Below are positions 15,001 through 23,900 of a stretch of DNA of 64,000 nt, piece after piece. Below the pieces are notes generated by a model that had not been told where the DNA came from, ran no database searches, and saw nothing but the letters and a program-made list of their open reading frames with translations. Source of the stretch: Ornithodoros turicata (Eukaryota; Arthropoda; Arachnida; Ixodida; Argasidae); NCBI RefSeq assembly GCF_037126465.1, contig NC_088204.1, forward strand, positions 18,420,804 to 18,484,803, given 5' to 3'. Position 1 is the first letter of the stretch; every line of letters starts with the position of its first letter. The position numbers were made by a program, and so were the translations under genes.

Positions 15001-17684
15001 TCTGTTTATTTAGCTTGTAAGAGGACGGAGGCTTAGTCAAGCTCCTTGGAACTTTTTCGCCTGATGCCTCCTCCACTTTTACAGGGGGAAATAAATGTAC
15101 TACTTACTTACTTACTGGGAATTGTTCCCATATTTAAGATGCCCATTTCCCTTTCAACTTCAACGGAAATGCTTTTTTTTATTATAGCAATGCAAGAAAC
15201 ACAGAAATGTGCAGCATGCTCAAAGCAAGGTCATCACAGCCATGCAGATAAGAATAATAACCCTACTTCCTCGAATGCTCCACAGAGAATAAGGTTTAGG
15301 TACGTGGGTGGGTAAGGGGCACAAGGAGAGGGAGCATTCACGGAAGCAGAGCACATACCCAGTATCCGCTCGCAGGCTTTCGAGAGTGGGCAGAGAGCTA
15401 TCGAGTGTCCCATTATTGGGAGTTGTCGGGTGTAGTGGGTATTCTCTGTTGGGAGGGTTAATGATAAATCAGCTCCAGGTTCCTTTCAAACACTTGGATA
15501 AAAATCAGCTCAAAAACAGTTCCAAATCATTTGGTTGCAATTCCCCACAAGGTGTGAGAATGCCAGAAACTACCAATGCTGCTCAAAGGGGTTGCAACAC
15601 TTTTGTCCCAAGTTAGTATCCCCAATAAACGTAAGAGACGTAACGTAAGACAGCTGAACGTATACGTTCCATGTTTCGCATCAAAGGACGTAGCAGACAC
15701 ATAGAAAATCGACCCCAAGAATTCCGAAGCTCATCCGGCTCTTCTTACAAATGCCAATGGGGATTGGCCATACTAGAGCATTGAACCGAAAATTTCATCG
15801 GTTTGGTTCAGGTTCTGACTTAAAAGTTGTGTTCCGCTTCAGTTCAAGGGCGACATATGTATCGGTTCAAGCCGGTTCGCAAAGGGTTAACTGGTTCATT
15901 GTGTAAAATATGCATTATCAATAAAGTTAAAACTCGGTTGGGTTGGTATGTCGTACGAAAAACACAGCTGGAAAAACCCAGTGCAACACTGCCTTGTAGT
16001 CCTCATCTCTTTGTATCGTCCCTTGCTTTCGCCATCACCTGCTGCACTGAGGTTTTTAATTGTTTTTATTATGCAACATGAAACTGTAGGTAGAACCTGG
16101 CATAGCAACATGTGCAATATCCACAATGATGTTTTTTTTATGTTTTTTTTCGCTGTTTCTTCTTTATACGTGTAGTCCTGGGGGTGGACATAATGAAAGG
16201 CACGTAATCTAGACCTGGCTCTACACAAACACAGTCTCATGGTATATTCCCAATTAAAAAACGGTCATTCCATGCTCACTTGTGTTGCTGGGACTTCTAC
16301 TTGTGCTACGGTGCATTAAAGACAGCGCAATCATAAACAAGCCCTAAAAATCAGCACTGAACGAAATCGATGGAAGGTCACAAAAATATTGAAGGTCAAA
16401 GGACACAACCAGTAACCAAAATTTCTTCAATTGGTTCAGTTCCAGGATGGCAGCAGTAATATCGGTTTGGTTCAATTCTGGCTCAGCCAATAAATAACGG
16501 TTATCTTCGGCTTCCGATATGACACTCTAGCCATTAGCTTGATGCGCACTTTTGTTCAAGGGTTTGTGTCTCGCCAGTTATGACGCGCAGAAAAATATTA
16601 ATTTTTTTCCTCACTACCCCGGCACGCAGCTGCATGCATGGCGTAATGAACCACCGTCGACTGAAGTGTCACGACTCCTTTGACCTAAAGACACTGAATT
16701 GGGGAAAGTAGCGCCATGCTTTCTCTTTCATGCCTTGACCTTGGAACAACAATGGCGGCCATAACATACCAACACGTGCAGTGACCGCCATTGTTGTTCC
16801 AAGGCCAAGGCATGAAAGGGAAAGCATGGCGCTACTTTCCCCAATCCAGTGTCTTTACCTTGACCATGATGCATGAAGTTTGAAAAATCACCACTGTTCT
16901 GATTACGAATGAAAGCGTGTGGAACATAACACTCACTCTCCTTCACAGAGAAAGTAGAAATGGAAGGTTCCTGACTGGTGGAACACAACATCAATGTAGT
17001 TAGCAGACTCATCCAGAGGGTTGCAGATGCTCTTCGACCACTGCAACTTGTAGTACTTTGTTCGTTCAAAAGGCGTTGCAGCCTTCGGGGGACTATTTAT
17101 ATAGACGGTAGCATTCTTGCCAAACAGTGATGGCCCCAAGGTGAAGCGTACTCTGCCAACTGAGAGTGAAAAGCGTGACAAGTGATAAGAGTCATGTGTG
17201 AGTATTTCGTGTTCTATCGCTAGGCAACTGCACCCATGTGCAGGTCAGGGATTTTGGGCAGGGTTTTCATCAGTGGGCGTTAGAACTCTCCAGGGAAGAT
17301 GTGATACCTGCTTGTTTTTTGGGGGGTATTTTGGCAGGTATTTTTGGGGGTGCTAGCAAAATCACTGGTGCGAGCGACAGACACGCCCACAGAAATCGCA
17401 AGAATCTCTCCTGTTGATTTCTACGGCCGTCCATGTCTACAGACAACGTGAATCTCTACTGGATCGTAACATAGTTGCCAACCCCGTTTATCAAAACTAC
17501 AAATCGCAATACAGCACAATTTAAAGTGGATGTAGAAGAATTTACGTTTGGGTATTCTGTAGATGGTTGTCTCCTGAACACCATAGTTGAGTTGAAAGAC
17601 ATCGACAGGAAGCAAGGGGCCACTTTCAAGTTCGCAGCCCTTTGCAACATGCATGGCATGGTCGGCTGAAGCATTTGCCTCCAT
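1..17684 (-). CDS. AGL: Glycogen debranching enzyme (partial, 16 exons)
   Basis: Bifunctional cytosolic enzyme that moves maltosyl/maltotriosyl units (4-alpha-glucanotransferase) and then hydrolyses the alpha-1,6 branch glucose during glycogen breakdown. Sixteen exons were joined by eye; all intron phases agree and the frame is open for about 1034 residues. In order they give the N-terminal beta-rich domain (about 1-120), the GH13-like transferase domain (about 121-700) and the central region. Transferase motifs [14 protein letters not shown] (Asp about 555), VVAELF (Glu about 584) and FLDMTHDN (Asp about 652) supply the expected acidic residues. The C-terminal glucosidase domain lies off the left edge. 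The start is tentative: the Met at 17684 is the first in-frame ATG of the most upstream exon I could join, and a 5' untranslated exon probably lies upstream. Two introns are only 54 and 66 nt long. Identification is very secure; the exact start is not. Confidence 0.95.
143..276 (-). CDS. AGL: AGL coding exon 15
   Basis: Residues about 961-1005, [20 protein letters not shown] to VYEHSTLA, with the conserved [17 protein letters not shown]. Acceptor acgttgcag, donor GTAAGA. It lies 3.8 kb downstream of exon 14. Confidence 0.96.
1655..1732. repeat. Dispersed repeat tail, copy A
   Basis: Shares the order 'gaagccggtcagc', 'aataaat' and 'gttcgttatcaggctt' with 2550-2655. Looks like the 3' end of a dispersed element; class unknown. 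Confidence 0.5.
2550..2655. repeat. Dispersed repeat tail, copy B
   Basis: Second copy of the 1655-1732 repeat with a short extra segment ('tggctttcctcagcg') in the middle. Both end near 'caggcttgctggtcggac'. Confidence 0.5.
2890..3250. repeat. TATTCG/CGAAT-rich repeat tract
   Basis: Repeated 'tatttgaatcgaat' words. Similar tracts occur at 28640-28765, 37335-37440 and 38140-38207, so this is a dispersed degenerate repeat, not coding. Confidence 0.5.
3322..3466. repeat. Foldback element, CAGTGCTGGGTAC family
   Basis: Inverted arms of about 50 bp with the outer motif CAGTGCTRGGTAYAAAA and inner arms ending in 'aaggaatgacac', around a short loop. The same outer motif flanks the foldback at 35243-35301. 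No clear target duplication was seen. Confidence 0.7.
4057..4313 (-). CDS. AGL: AGL coding exon 14
   Basis: Residues about 875-961, [18 protein letters not shown] to [11 protein letters not shown]. Includes [20 protein letters not shown]. Acceptor tttgcag, donor GTACGA. Confidence 0.94.
4391..4622 (-). CDS. AGL: AGL coding exon 13
   Basis: Residues about 798-875, [15 protein letters not shown] to [10 protein letters not shown]. The pattern [17 protein letters not shown] and PGSVIAFR is characteristic of debranchers. Acceptor catcatcag, donor GTGAGG. Confidence 0.96.
4623..5708 (-). other. AGL intron 12, nothing recognised
   Basis: About 1.1 kb between exons 12 and 13. Short A/T runs only; no repeat with clear ends and no conserved frame. 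Confidence 0.6.
5709..5859 (-). CDS. AGL: AGL coding exon 12
   Basis: Residues about 748-798, [19 protein letters not shown] to PPLCIP. Conserved [12 protein letters not shown] segment. Acceptor gcatcag, donor GTAACG, phase 1 out. Confidence 0.95.
5923..6075 (-). CDS. AGL: AGL coding exon 11
   Basis: Residues about 697-747, [13 protein letters not shown] to [15 protein letters not shown], with the conserved [14 protein letters not shown]. Acceptor gttcctag, donor GTAACC. Confidence 0.95.
6145..6246 (-). CDS. AGL: AGL coding exon 10
   Basis: Residues about 663-696, [18 protein letters not shown] to GYDELVSHH. Acceptor tctttacag, donor GTGAGC, phase 0 on both sides. Confidence 0.94.
6247..6312 (-). 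other. 66-nt in-frame AGL intron
   Basis: Donor GTTCAC, acceptor tctttacag, length 66 (22 codons) and no stop in the AGL frame. Removal joins NPSPYE to KRSVYDFLP as in homologs; retention would insert 22 residues just after the catalytic FLDMTHDN. Confidence 0.8.
6313..6476 (-). CDS. AGL: AGL coding exon 9 (third catalytic acid)
   Basis: Residues about 608-662, [20 protein letters not shown] to [14 protein letters not shown]. Contains the conserved GGAPVGSF and FLDMTHDN motifs. Acceptor ttctcag. The following intron is 66 nt and stop-free in this frame. Confidence 0.95.
6531..6982. mobile_element. Non-autonomous hAT-like element, copy 1
   Basis: 452-bp element with ends TAGGGAGTGAC...GTCACTCCCTA and an exact 8-bp target duplication ggtatgct (6523-6530, 6983-6990). 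Sub-terminal palindromic 'cgggttaaacccga' blocks. Ends plus 8-bp duplication fit the hAT superfamily. No transposase. The same family sits in opposite orientation at 22232-22689. Confidence 0.85.
7140..7275. repeat. GGTTCGGTT-type repeat tract
   Basis: Degenerate 'ggttcgg/gaaccag' words, shared with tracts at 10740-10850, 15785-15900 and 16400-16510. Confidence 0.45.
7519..7566. repeat. Short perfect hairpin
   Basis: 14-bp perfect arms (tggggagtaattgc) around a 20-nt loop, in AGL intron 8. A further related 'ctcccc' word follows at about 7590. Function unknown. Confidence 0.6.
8199..9474. mobile_element. Composite hAT-like element with nested LINE
   Basis: Ends TAGGGACG... and ...CATCTCTA (inverted TAGAGATGGGACG) are flanked by an exact 8-bp duplication gctattac (8191-8198, 9475-9482). 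The 1276-bp interior carries a retrotransposon fragment (about 8240-8946) and a (GGATTC)n run near 9420-9445. It is probably a small hAT relative enlarged by a LINE insertion. Confidence 0.7.
8240..8946 (+). mobile_element. 5'-truncated CR1/L2-type non-LTR retrotransposon
   Basis: The frame 8256-8789 encodes the C-terminal part of a reverse transcriptase, with [40 protein letters not shown] and QKRALHFIF. This is the thumb and post-RT region typical of CR1/L2/Jockey-type elements. A frame slip at the T run near 8757-8763 breaks the end: the expected '[10 protein letters not shown]' follows in another frame. The 3' end is an (AAATA)n-like tail at about 8933-8946. 5'-truncated and inactive. Confidence 0.85.
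9806..9935. mobile_element. 130-bp G-rich hAT MITE
   Basis: Ends CAGGGGCAGATCTTGG and CTAGATCCGCACCTG are inverted repeats, with the exact 8-bp target duplication caagacta (9798-9805, 9936-9943). It carries a long C run near its right end. Same type as 32793-32926. Confidence 0.85.
10283..10540 (+). repeat. SINE-like element, longest copy
   Basis: Shares the order 'agcaccgcggagcaact', 'tggacagatggag' and 'gtcctgggcca' with copies at 39309-39463 and 55985-56075. A Pol III B-box-like GGTTCAAACTC sits near 10466. Probably tRNA-derived; the ends are approximate. Confidence 0.6.
10740..10850. repeat. GGTTCGGTT-type repeat tract
   Basis: 'ggttcagttctggttcgg' and related words; same degenerate family as 7140-7275. 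Confidence 0.45.
11010..11133 (-). CDS. AGL: AGL coding exon 8 (catalytic Glu)
   Basis: Residues about 567-608, [20 protein letters not shown] then [20 protein letters not shown]. The VVAELF glutamate is the presumed acid/base residue. Acceptor ctttcag, donor GTATGT. Confidence 0.96.
11134..11187 (-). other. 54-nt AGL intron
   Basis: Donor GTTGGC and acceptor ctttcag; length 54. It carries an in-frame stop, so it must be removed. Removal gives [13 protein letters not shown], matching the debrancher family exactly. Confidence 0.9.
11188..11518 (-). CDS. AGL: AGL coding exon 7 (transferase catalytic Asp)
   Basis: Residues about 456-566, [19 protein letters not shown] to LHVAE. Highly conserved stretch with [37 protein letters not shown] and [14 protein letters not shown], where the Asp is the presumed nucleophile. 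It is followed by an intron of only 54 nt. Confidence 0.97.
11738..12080 (-). CDS. AGL: AGL coding exon 6
   Basis: Residues about 342-456, [20 protein letters not shown] to [10 protein letters not shown]. Includes [20 protein letters not shown]. Acceptor ctcaacag, donor GTAGGT. Poorly conserved linker part of the transferase domain; the phases fit exactly. Confidence 0.93.
12283..12391 (-). CDS. AGL: AGL coding exon 5
   Basis: Residues about 306-342, [19 protein letters not shown] to EKFRRLVK. Acceptor aataacag, donor GTAAGT. Short exon with phase 0 in and phase 1 out, in line with both neighbours. Confidence 0.93.
12474..12692 (-). CDS. AGL: AGL coding exon 4
   Basis: Residues about 233-305, [18 protein letters not shown] to ITEEAHLE. 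It contains the GH13 region-I-like TDVVLNH motif and [18 protein letters not shown]. Acceptor ctttgcag, donor GTGAGT, phase 0 at both ends. Confidence 0.96.
12693..13471 (-). other. AGL intron 3, nothing recognised
   Basis: About 780 bp. A pyrimidine-rich run sits near 13400-13425 and no conserved coding was seen. Confidence 0.55.
13472..13805 (-). CDS. AGL: AGL coding exon 3
   Basis: Residues about 121-232, from [13 protein letters not shown] through [19 protein letters not shown] and [15 protein letters not shown] to VEKLRKEWK. Acceptor tttgcag, donor GTACGT. This is the start of the GH13-like barrel. Confidence 0.96.
14700..15116 (+). mobile_element. 3' tail of a non-LTR retrotransposon
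   Basis: Non-coding stretch ending 'tacagggggaaataaatgta' then (CTTA)n at 15098-15116, the usual look of a LINE 3' UTR with a microsatellite tail. A poly-T run (14709-14733) lies at the left. No coding part remains. Confidence 0.55.
15785..15900. repeat. GGTTCGGTT-type repeat tract
   Basis: 'ggtttggttcagg' and 'ggttcaagccggttcg' words; same family as 7140-7275. Confidence 0.45.
16400..16510. repeat. GGTTCGGTT-type repeat tract
   Basis: 'ttggttcagttcc' and 'cggtttggttcaattc' words; fourth tract of the family. Confidence 0.45.
16687..16856. repeat. 170-bp foldback element
   Basis: Near-perfect inverted arms of about 72 bp, from aaagacactg to cagtgtcttt, around a loop of about 26 nt. It lies 80 bp from AGL exon 2, within the intron. 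No transposase and no clear target duplication. Confidence 0.85.
16937..17159 (-). CDS. AGL: AGL coding exon 2
   Basis: Residues about 47-121, reading [15 protein letters not shown] to FHFYFLCEG. Acceptor ctctcag, donor GTGAGT; phase 1 in, phase 2 out. This is the N-terminal domain of the debrancher. Confidence 0.93.
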
Positions 17685-17710
17685 TGCGGCCAGGGTTGAC
17701 GGGTTGAGAT
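17546..17710 (-). CDS. AGL: AGL coding exon 1 (first exon found)
   Basis: Strong acceptor (tttgtcttgcag) before 17710 and donor GTAAAT after 17546. The coding part runs from ATG 17684 and ends [11 protein letters not shown]. Joining to the next exon gives [19 protein letters not shown], which aligns with the debrancher N-terminus. Bases 17685-17710 are probably 5' untranslated. Confidence 0.8.
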
Positions 17711-18016
17711 CTGCAAGACAAAGATGAACGTCCAAGCTGCACTAGCCAATAAACCTCTACCCGAGCCGGCCTTATGGAGAAGGCCATATGAATGTGCAGA
17801 GCTTTAGCATTATTGTGGCACTGCAAAATTCGTGGGCTCGTGTACAGTCTCGTCTATATCGAACCTCAGAAATCGGAAGTGCGCTCTACAGGGACATATC
17901 ACAACTTCGTAATTAGATCACCCAACACAAAGCTACACTATTTTCTGCAGTTCAATGTCTCACTGCAAGCGCAGCAGGCCAATAATTGCACTGCAAACCT
18001 GTAAGCCTAGTTGGAA

Positions 18017-18476
18017 GTGTCTAGAGGTCTGTCGGACGGACACGATTGTGTATACATCGGGGTCCGTCGGCTCAACATCATTTCGTGTTAGATCAAGTTA
18101 GTTTAGGTTAGTTTATTCTAGTCAGGTTAGTGCAAGTTAGCTTCGTGCAGCTCTAGGTTAGGTTAGGTTAGGAAACAGTTTAGTTCCTCATACCACAGAC
18201 GATCCGACGGACCCCACTGCGTAAAGAATGGGGTCCGTCGGTCCGACGGACCCGATTGTTTATACATCGGAGTCCGTCGGGACACTCCGCTTTCAACATT
18301 ATGTCGTGTTAGATCAAGTTAGTTTAGGATAGGTTAGTTTATTCTAGTCAGGTTAGTGCAAGTTAGCTTCGTGCAGCTCTAGGTTAGGTTGGTTAGGTTA
18401 GGAAACAGAGTCTAGTTCCACTCAGACCATCCGACGGACCCCGCCGCATAAAGAATCGGGTCCGTCTTCTAGACAC
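18017..18476. mobile_element. MITE with two internal units and TTAGG runs
   Basis: 460-bp element with inverted ends GTGTCTAGA...TCTAGACAC. Inside are two units with a 210-bp period, each with GTCCGNCGG-type palindromic flanks and a short (TTAGG)n run (18154-18172, 18381-18402). It lies between AGL exon 1 and its probable promoter. Confidence 0.7.
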
Positions 18477-18988
18477 AGCCAATTTGGCATGCTGCACACA
18501 GCAGCAGCGCAGGTGGTTCGGATAAGGCGCTTTGACTGATCAACCGTCACCAAACGAAGTCCGCACAAGCTGATCGGCACACTGCATTGTATGCAATTTC
18601 CTACTGACATCCTAGGAACACACAGAGACGAAGTTTAATATCACTAGCTGCCAATCAAGTCATCGCAGTTGCGCTTACCGACTGCTTCAAAATGTTGTCT
18701 TTGCTACGTTCAGCTAGATCATGACTGCACAACGCAAGACACCAAATCGGTTGCAATGCCAGAAATGACAAGAATAACCAAAGCACCACTTCGTGCCTGC
18801 ACTTCACGTGTCGTCAAAACATCCAGCATCCCGGTTTGTTTTCCCAGAGGAAAGGTGAAAGGCAAAGGACGCGAATACCGAAGGTCACCCTCAAACAGCG
18901 CTTCTAGCGGTCATGCGCGGGACTTTCAAACTACTACCAGCTACTACTCTCTGCTGTTGTCAAATAAGGGATGATGTAAATAACTTAC

Positions 18989-19186
18989 TTGAATTTGAGA
19001 AGAGCCTGACATACTTCTTTTCACCGATGTGTTGCTGCAGTTGTCCTGTGTGTTGAAAAACAGGGTGCTTTTACGCAGCCAGCGCTTGCCTGTTTGCGTA
19101 ATGCTAACCGTTCTAGTTATCGATTTGACCATGCCATCACTTACGTCGTCGCTCCCTCGCAGAAGCAAATGTGACGAAGAAGGCAC
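18989..19186 (-). other. Possible 5' untranslated first exon of AGL
   Basis: A good donor (CAA|GTAAGT) sits at 18988-18983 on the minus strand, 1.3 kb upstream of the first AGL coding exon. The upstream sequence is fairly GC-rich and non-repetitive. Joining this donor to the acceptor at 17710 would give an untranslated leader, with the ATG at 17684. No TATA box or coding homology was seen. The upstream limit given is nominal. Confidence 0.25.
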
Positions 19187-19639
19187 TGCAGTATGATGCG
19201 GAGTTTATGGTCTCTTCGTTCATGATCGCTTTTCTTTAGACGCGCTTCGCTAGAGCGTGTCAAAACTAAAAACGAATCACGGCGGAGGAATTGGTTTGTG
19301 CGGTCGCTCGGGAGATTTCTTCACCTGACGCAGGCGTGAAACTTGCGGTCACAGTGGCATTCTCCGTAGTTCGCGCGCTAGCAGAGACGTATCAGCTCTC
19401 GTTCGGCACGAGCTACAAAATCGTGTTTCGCCACACCAAGATGGAAATTATTTGAGGAAGAAAAGGAAAAAAAAAAAAACATATGTCACAGGAGATGAGG
19501 AATTCCGTCTGCTCTTGCCTCGATCGGGCTTCATTTGCTTCGCGGTACTTGATTGCTGGTTTTGCCCTGAATCGGCAACTAGCCAGAAAAATATTCTACA
19601 GGAAATTTAACATTGTACAGCAGCTTTACATGGAGGAGG

Positions 19640-19723
19640 AATATATTTCACCCTCTGCTTTTCCCTCTCTAAAATATACGATTTCCTGGGGGTTGATACC
19701 CCCTCGCCCTGGCTATGTCACTG
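19640..19723 (-). mobile_element. hAT-like MITE end (GGCATAGCCAG type)
   Basis: Read on the minus strand from 19723 it starts CAGTGACATAGCCAGGGCG, like the ends at 43915 and 60978. The other end was not identified. Confidence 0.4.
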
Positions 19724-20851
19724 TACTGGATGTTGCCCTCCTGCACATTGCAATGCACACTGCTTTTCTTTTCTTGTTTGCACTTCCCCTCCCCCCCCCC
19801 CCCCCAAAAAAAAAACGGGGGGGGGGGGGGGCAGAGGCTGAACCACCACTGATGCCCCTCACACTTCCTGAACAGATAACCAAAATCTTGCCCATGTTAC
19901 TGAACCTCTCCCCACAATAATATGCCACTCCATGCAAGCGACACAAGTAAAAATCCAGTCTCCAGGTACAGTACTCCAAATATGCCAATGTTCAATAAAG
20001 CAGGATCACCCACAAGACAAAAATATGAAACTAAAAACAAATTTTATTATGAATCTTTTATTTCATTTGGTAACCATATTGCATAGATACTAGCATCAGG
20101 TATGAGTATTGTAATAATTGACTGTGTAAAGGCCTATGGTGTAGACCCTTATTATTTTGAACTTGATTGGAAATGAATGCACTGTTACGAGGCACGTCCA
20201 GAAAGAAATTTCTGTTCGCATAACTGCCCTTCATATTTGCTGTGCGCAGTCTCGGACAGTTTGTGTGAAGAGATGCTGAAAAAGTTTTTGCTATCGTTTT
20301 CTCAAAGATCGAAATGATGACGACAATCTAAAGGAAGTCCTGATATGGCAGACTAAACAAACCATACATTTGTTTCACAGCAGGTGGCATCATTCTACAG
20401 AAAATGCAAAAACTGATGCCCTGCTATGACAAGGTACTCAATAGTGGGTGGAAACTGCATAGAGATGTTGTTTAAGATATGTGGGATTCTCTGAAAATAA
20501 AACGTTTTGATAACAGGTTCAAAACGATATAGTATACTTTCTGGATCCCCCTCGTATTTTACAATAGTGTGACACACACATACAGAAGGATTCTGTGACG
20601 TACATTTTCCAATGTAGCCAGATGAGGTACACGTAGGCACCTGATCCCACATATTCACAGCACATACACATGGATCCTCAATGTTCTATGTTGATAATAC
20701 TGTAAAATTGACACCATTTGAGCGAGGAAAAATACATTTAGTAGAACCTGCATGTGAGGACCCGTAACAAAGGTGAAAAAACTGTACACGTACATCTCTG
20801 GCGCAATAAAGCTATCCATATAAAAAGTATTGATACTATGCTGGAGATTCC

Positions 20852-20974
20852 CTATAACCTAAGGCTTCTGAAAAGACCAATGACAGTTGAACGAGCCCTT
20901 GTGCTCCTCTTGAAGCCGGTTGCCTGATGGTCACATGTCTTAGCATTGTAAATGTCCGGATAATTATCTTGGAA
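20852..20974 (-). CDS. DEPDC1: DEPDC1 last coding exon
   Basis: FQDNYPDIYNAKTCDHQA to GLFRSLRL then TAG at 20854-20852. The FQ..YP.IY and final FRSLR motifs match the family's C-terminus. Acceptor ccttttcag. A minus-strand AATAAA lies at about 20047-20042, a possible poly(A) signal. Confidence 0.9.
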   Translation of the reverse strand, partial: FQDNYPDIYNAKTCDHQATGFKRSTRARSTVIGLFRSLRL

Positions 20975-23900
20975 CTGAAAGGAAAAGGAGTAAAAGCAAC
21001 TAGGTCCGAGACGATGAAAGGTCACAAAACAATAACGTCGGGGGGGGAACTCAAAATACCTGCTTCATGCGTCTGGAACGTTCCTTATCCGAAAGCCTTG
21101 GATCTTGGAGAATGTCGTCAAAGAGATCCATAAGGGCTTTTTCGGACACATACTTTTTCTGGGCCTCGAATTCCACCGTGGAAACGCGGTTACAGTAAGC
21201 GATGGCGGGAGGGTCATCTGGATCGCACACTTGCTGTAACAGACGTAGAAACGGATCAAGCAGTGGAGGCAGAAGAGGTTATTCTGCTCTCGTATCATGT
21301 ATTCTACAAAGTGAAAACTTGTACACAGAAGTTCTGGTGTGCTGCATGGGCGTTCCCAGGAAGTTTTGCAGGGGGCAGGCAAAGGGAGGAGCTTACAAAG
21401 GTCTGGGGGCAAAGCATGCAACCAATAGATGGACACCAATCAAAACCTCTGATATGTGGGGGTTCAGTAGGGGTCTTCGTTTTCGGGTTAAACCCCCCCC
21501 ACTTGAACAAATTTTCAAGAATTCAGGTAAAACCCAATATCTAACCAAAATCCTTGCGGTCCTTCAACGTGTCATTCTCGGTAAATCGTCGCAAAAGTGA
21601 ATCACAATATCCGCAAACAGAGCTATTTTTGACAACCTATATTTGTCCTCTGTTTATGATCCCCTCCTGCAGGAGTCAAAGACGAGCTTTTGTGGAGCCC
21701 GGGCAAGTGTTTAGATACTATCACTTTTCATTCAGGTTCATTCGCGGTCATTCACTATCCCGATTCCGAGCAGAAATATAAAGATTATTGTTTCTCGTCC
21801 CAGTGTCACGGCAGTAGCTCGTTTCATATGCCTTTCGTTTCACCCGAAAATTCCCCGGTGACATATCAAACGGAGATCATAGCGCCCGATTTCTCCCCGA
21901 ATTCTCACGTGTAAATAGCACCCGATTTTTCCTTCCCGAATTTGAAAGATCATAAAACCCGAAAAAGAAGAACCCTAGTGATCCGGTTGGACAAGGTTCA
22001 GATTGTTATCACGACATCCGAGTATAAATCATGGCGACCTGCAAGTAAAAAGCGTGCAATTTCCACGAATGATCTTGGAGCTCCAGGGGAGCCGTAAAGG
22101 AGACCCTCCTCGGAACGCCCATGGTTGGCGGACATGAGGAAGAAACCCATGCCTCAAACTACACACAGTTTGCGAGGTAGGTATACCTATGCAGCGGTAT
22201 AAAAACCTGATATACTGTACAACAATATAGGTAGGGAGTGACTTTTTCGGGTTAAACCCGATTCCGCCCGGTTATTCCCCCCGAACTGACCTCCGACCAA
22301 TTCGGGTTAAACCCGATTTCTCCCCGAATTCCAGTCACTATGAAATCCTCAAGTGACGTTTCCACTGAAGACGAACAAAGGTCGCCACGTGTAACACATG
22401 TAAGAATGGGTCACATACGTTCCCAGCAATACACCCATGTGTGTCAACACTGTCTATGCCTTCGACGATTACCGCTGGAAGGTCACGATCTCGCAAAAAC
22501 AACAACAAAAGAACAAAAAAGAGAGATTAGGAAATGACTTAATAGACAAGAGGAGAAACAAAGACACCTGATAACACCCGAAGGCACAATTATCGCCCGA
22601 TTTCTCCCGAATTACAGATTTTAAAATAGCGCCCGATTTTTACCCCCCGAATCTGAGAAAGGCATGTAACCCGAAAAAGTCACTCCTTAAATATAGGGTT
22701 ATCCACAATGTACGAAAATGAGAGGCAACCTTGACTGCTTATATAAGAAGCAATTGACGAAAGCTTGCCAATTAAATATGTCACACAATATTCAGTTAGC
22801 TGCAAACTGCTTTACAGCTATCGCGTACGGTTGGGAGGCTCGAGCCCGGCGAATGCAGCAGCCCTGAGACTAATTCCTCAAAAGGCAGAGCGCTCACTCT
22901 CCAATCTTGCATTTTTGTTTCCACCGGTAGCGCGTTCCCTAATTCACCAGAACCCTGCTTCCCTCTCTGTCAACACGAGCGGTGTATTTTATTATCGGCA
23001 TTATAAATCCTTAGAATCCACACACTTAAAGGAGTACAGAGGGCCATCCAAAAAAATGTCAGATTAAGACATCTGATGAAAGTGTGTGTGTCATTATACC
23101 GAATAGCGCGAAAGGTTTTGATGTGTGCAATTCGTTTCCCAGAAAAAAACTCGCATAAACATAGCTCCGCGCGTTCACCCTTAACTCGCCACTCCAGCTA
23201 TAACGAGGATGAGGAGGTATGATGGCACGTCACCGATGACGGCATAAGGAGACTCGTTCTGGTTTGCCGGTCAGTGGGGGTCAGCGCCTTGTCCCTTTGC
23301 CGCCGTAAACCTGTTTTGCCAGTTTTCCCGGAGAATTGGGGATAGAAGGAGCGGCCGAAGCATTACCGAGCAAGGAGAAAGGCTTTATCAGAACCCCGAA
23401 CAGCCGAGTAGCAGACGACAGCGGAGCAGCAGACAACATTTCTCTAGGCCAATCAGCGAGCGTTCTCCTTATAGCGTCAGCGCGAGGTTCCAGGCAGATC
23501 ACAGGCTGCTACTGCTCTTCATCACCGTTGTGCACGGTCGCTTTTTGCGGCGTATTTTAAATTCAACTTCTGCGATATTTATGACTCTGTGGTGTAAATT
23601 ACTTCGCATGGTGCATCTTACTGGCCTACTTAACAGTTTTATTGGAAGAAAACTGGGTGTTAAAAATGACTTCTGTGCTACTTTAAAAGCTCCCAGAATA
23701 GAGAAACGTTCACGCAACGTAAATCCTACAACACGAGGGCGTTCCCTTATTGGTGTCGTTTGAATAAGTGAGTAGGAGGAGTTGTGGGAGAGCACGCTGA
23801 CACGTTTTTTCCTCCTTGCACCTTCCTTTGGATGACACGCAAGAAAATACGTCGATTTCGAGCAAAAAGGGCTCGCAGGAGAGCAGTGTGGAGTGAAACG

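Noticed and set aside
17475..17669. Plus-strand open frame
   Set aside because: Antisense shadow of AGL exon 1.
20190..20215. Possible mariner end ('ggcacgtccagaaagaaatt')
   Set aside because: Single short match with no partner end or transposase nearby.
20395..20658. Frame considered as the last DEPDC1 exon (KYEGDPESILYRFEP)
   Set aside because: No FQ..YP.IY motif and wrong phase; 20852-20974 fits the family's C-terminus exactly.
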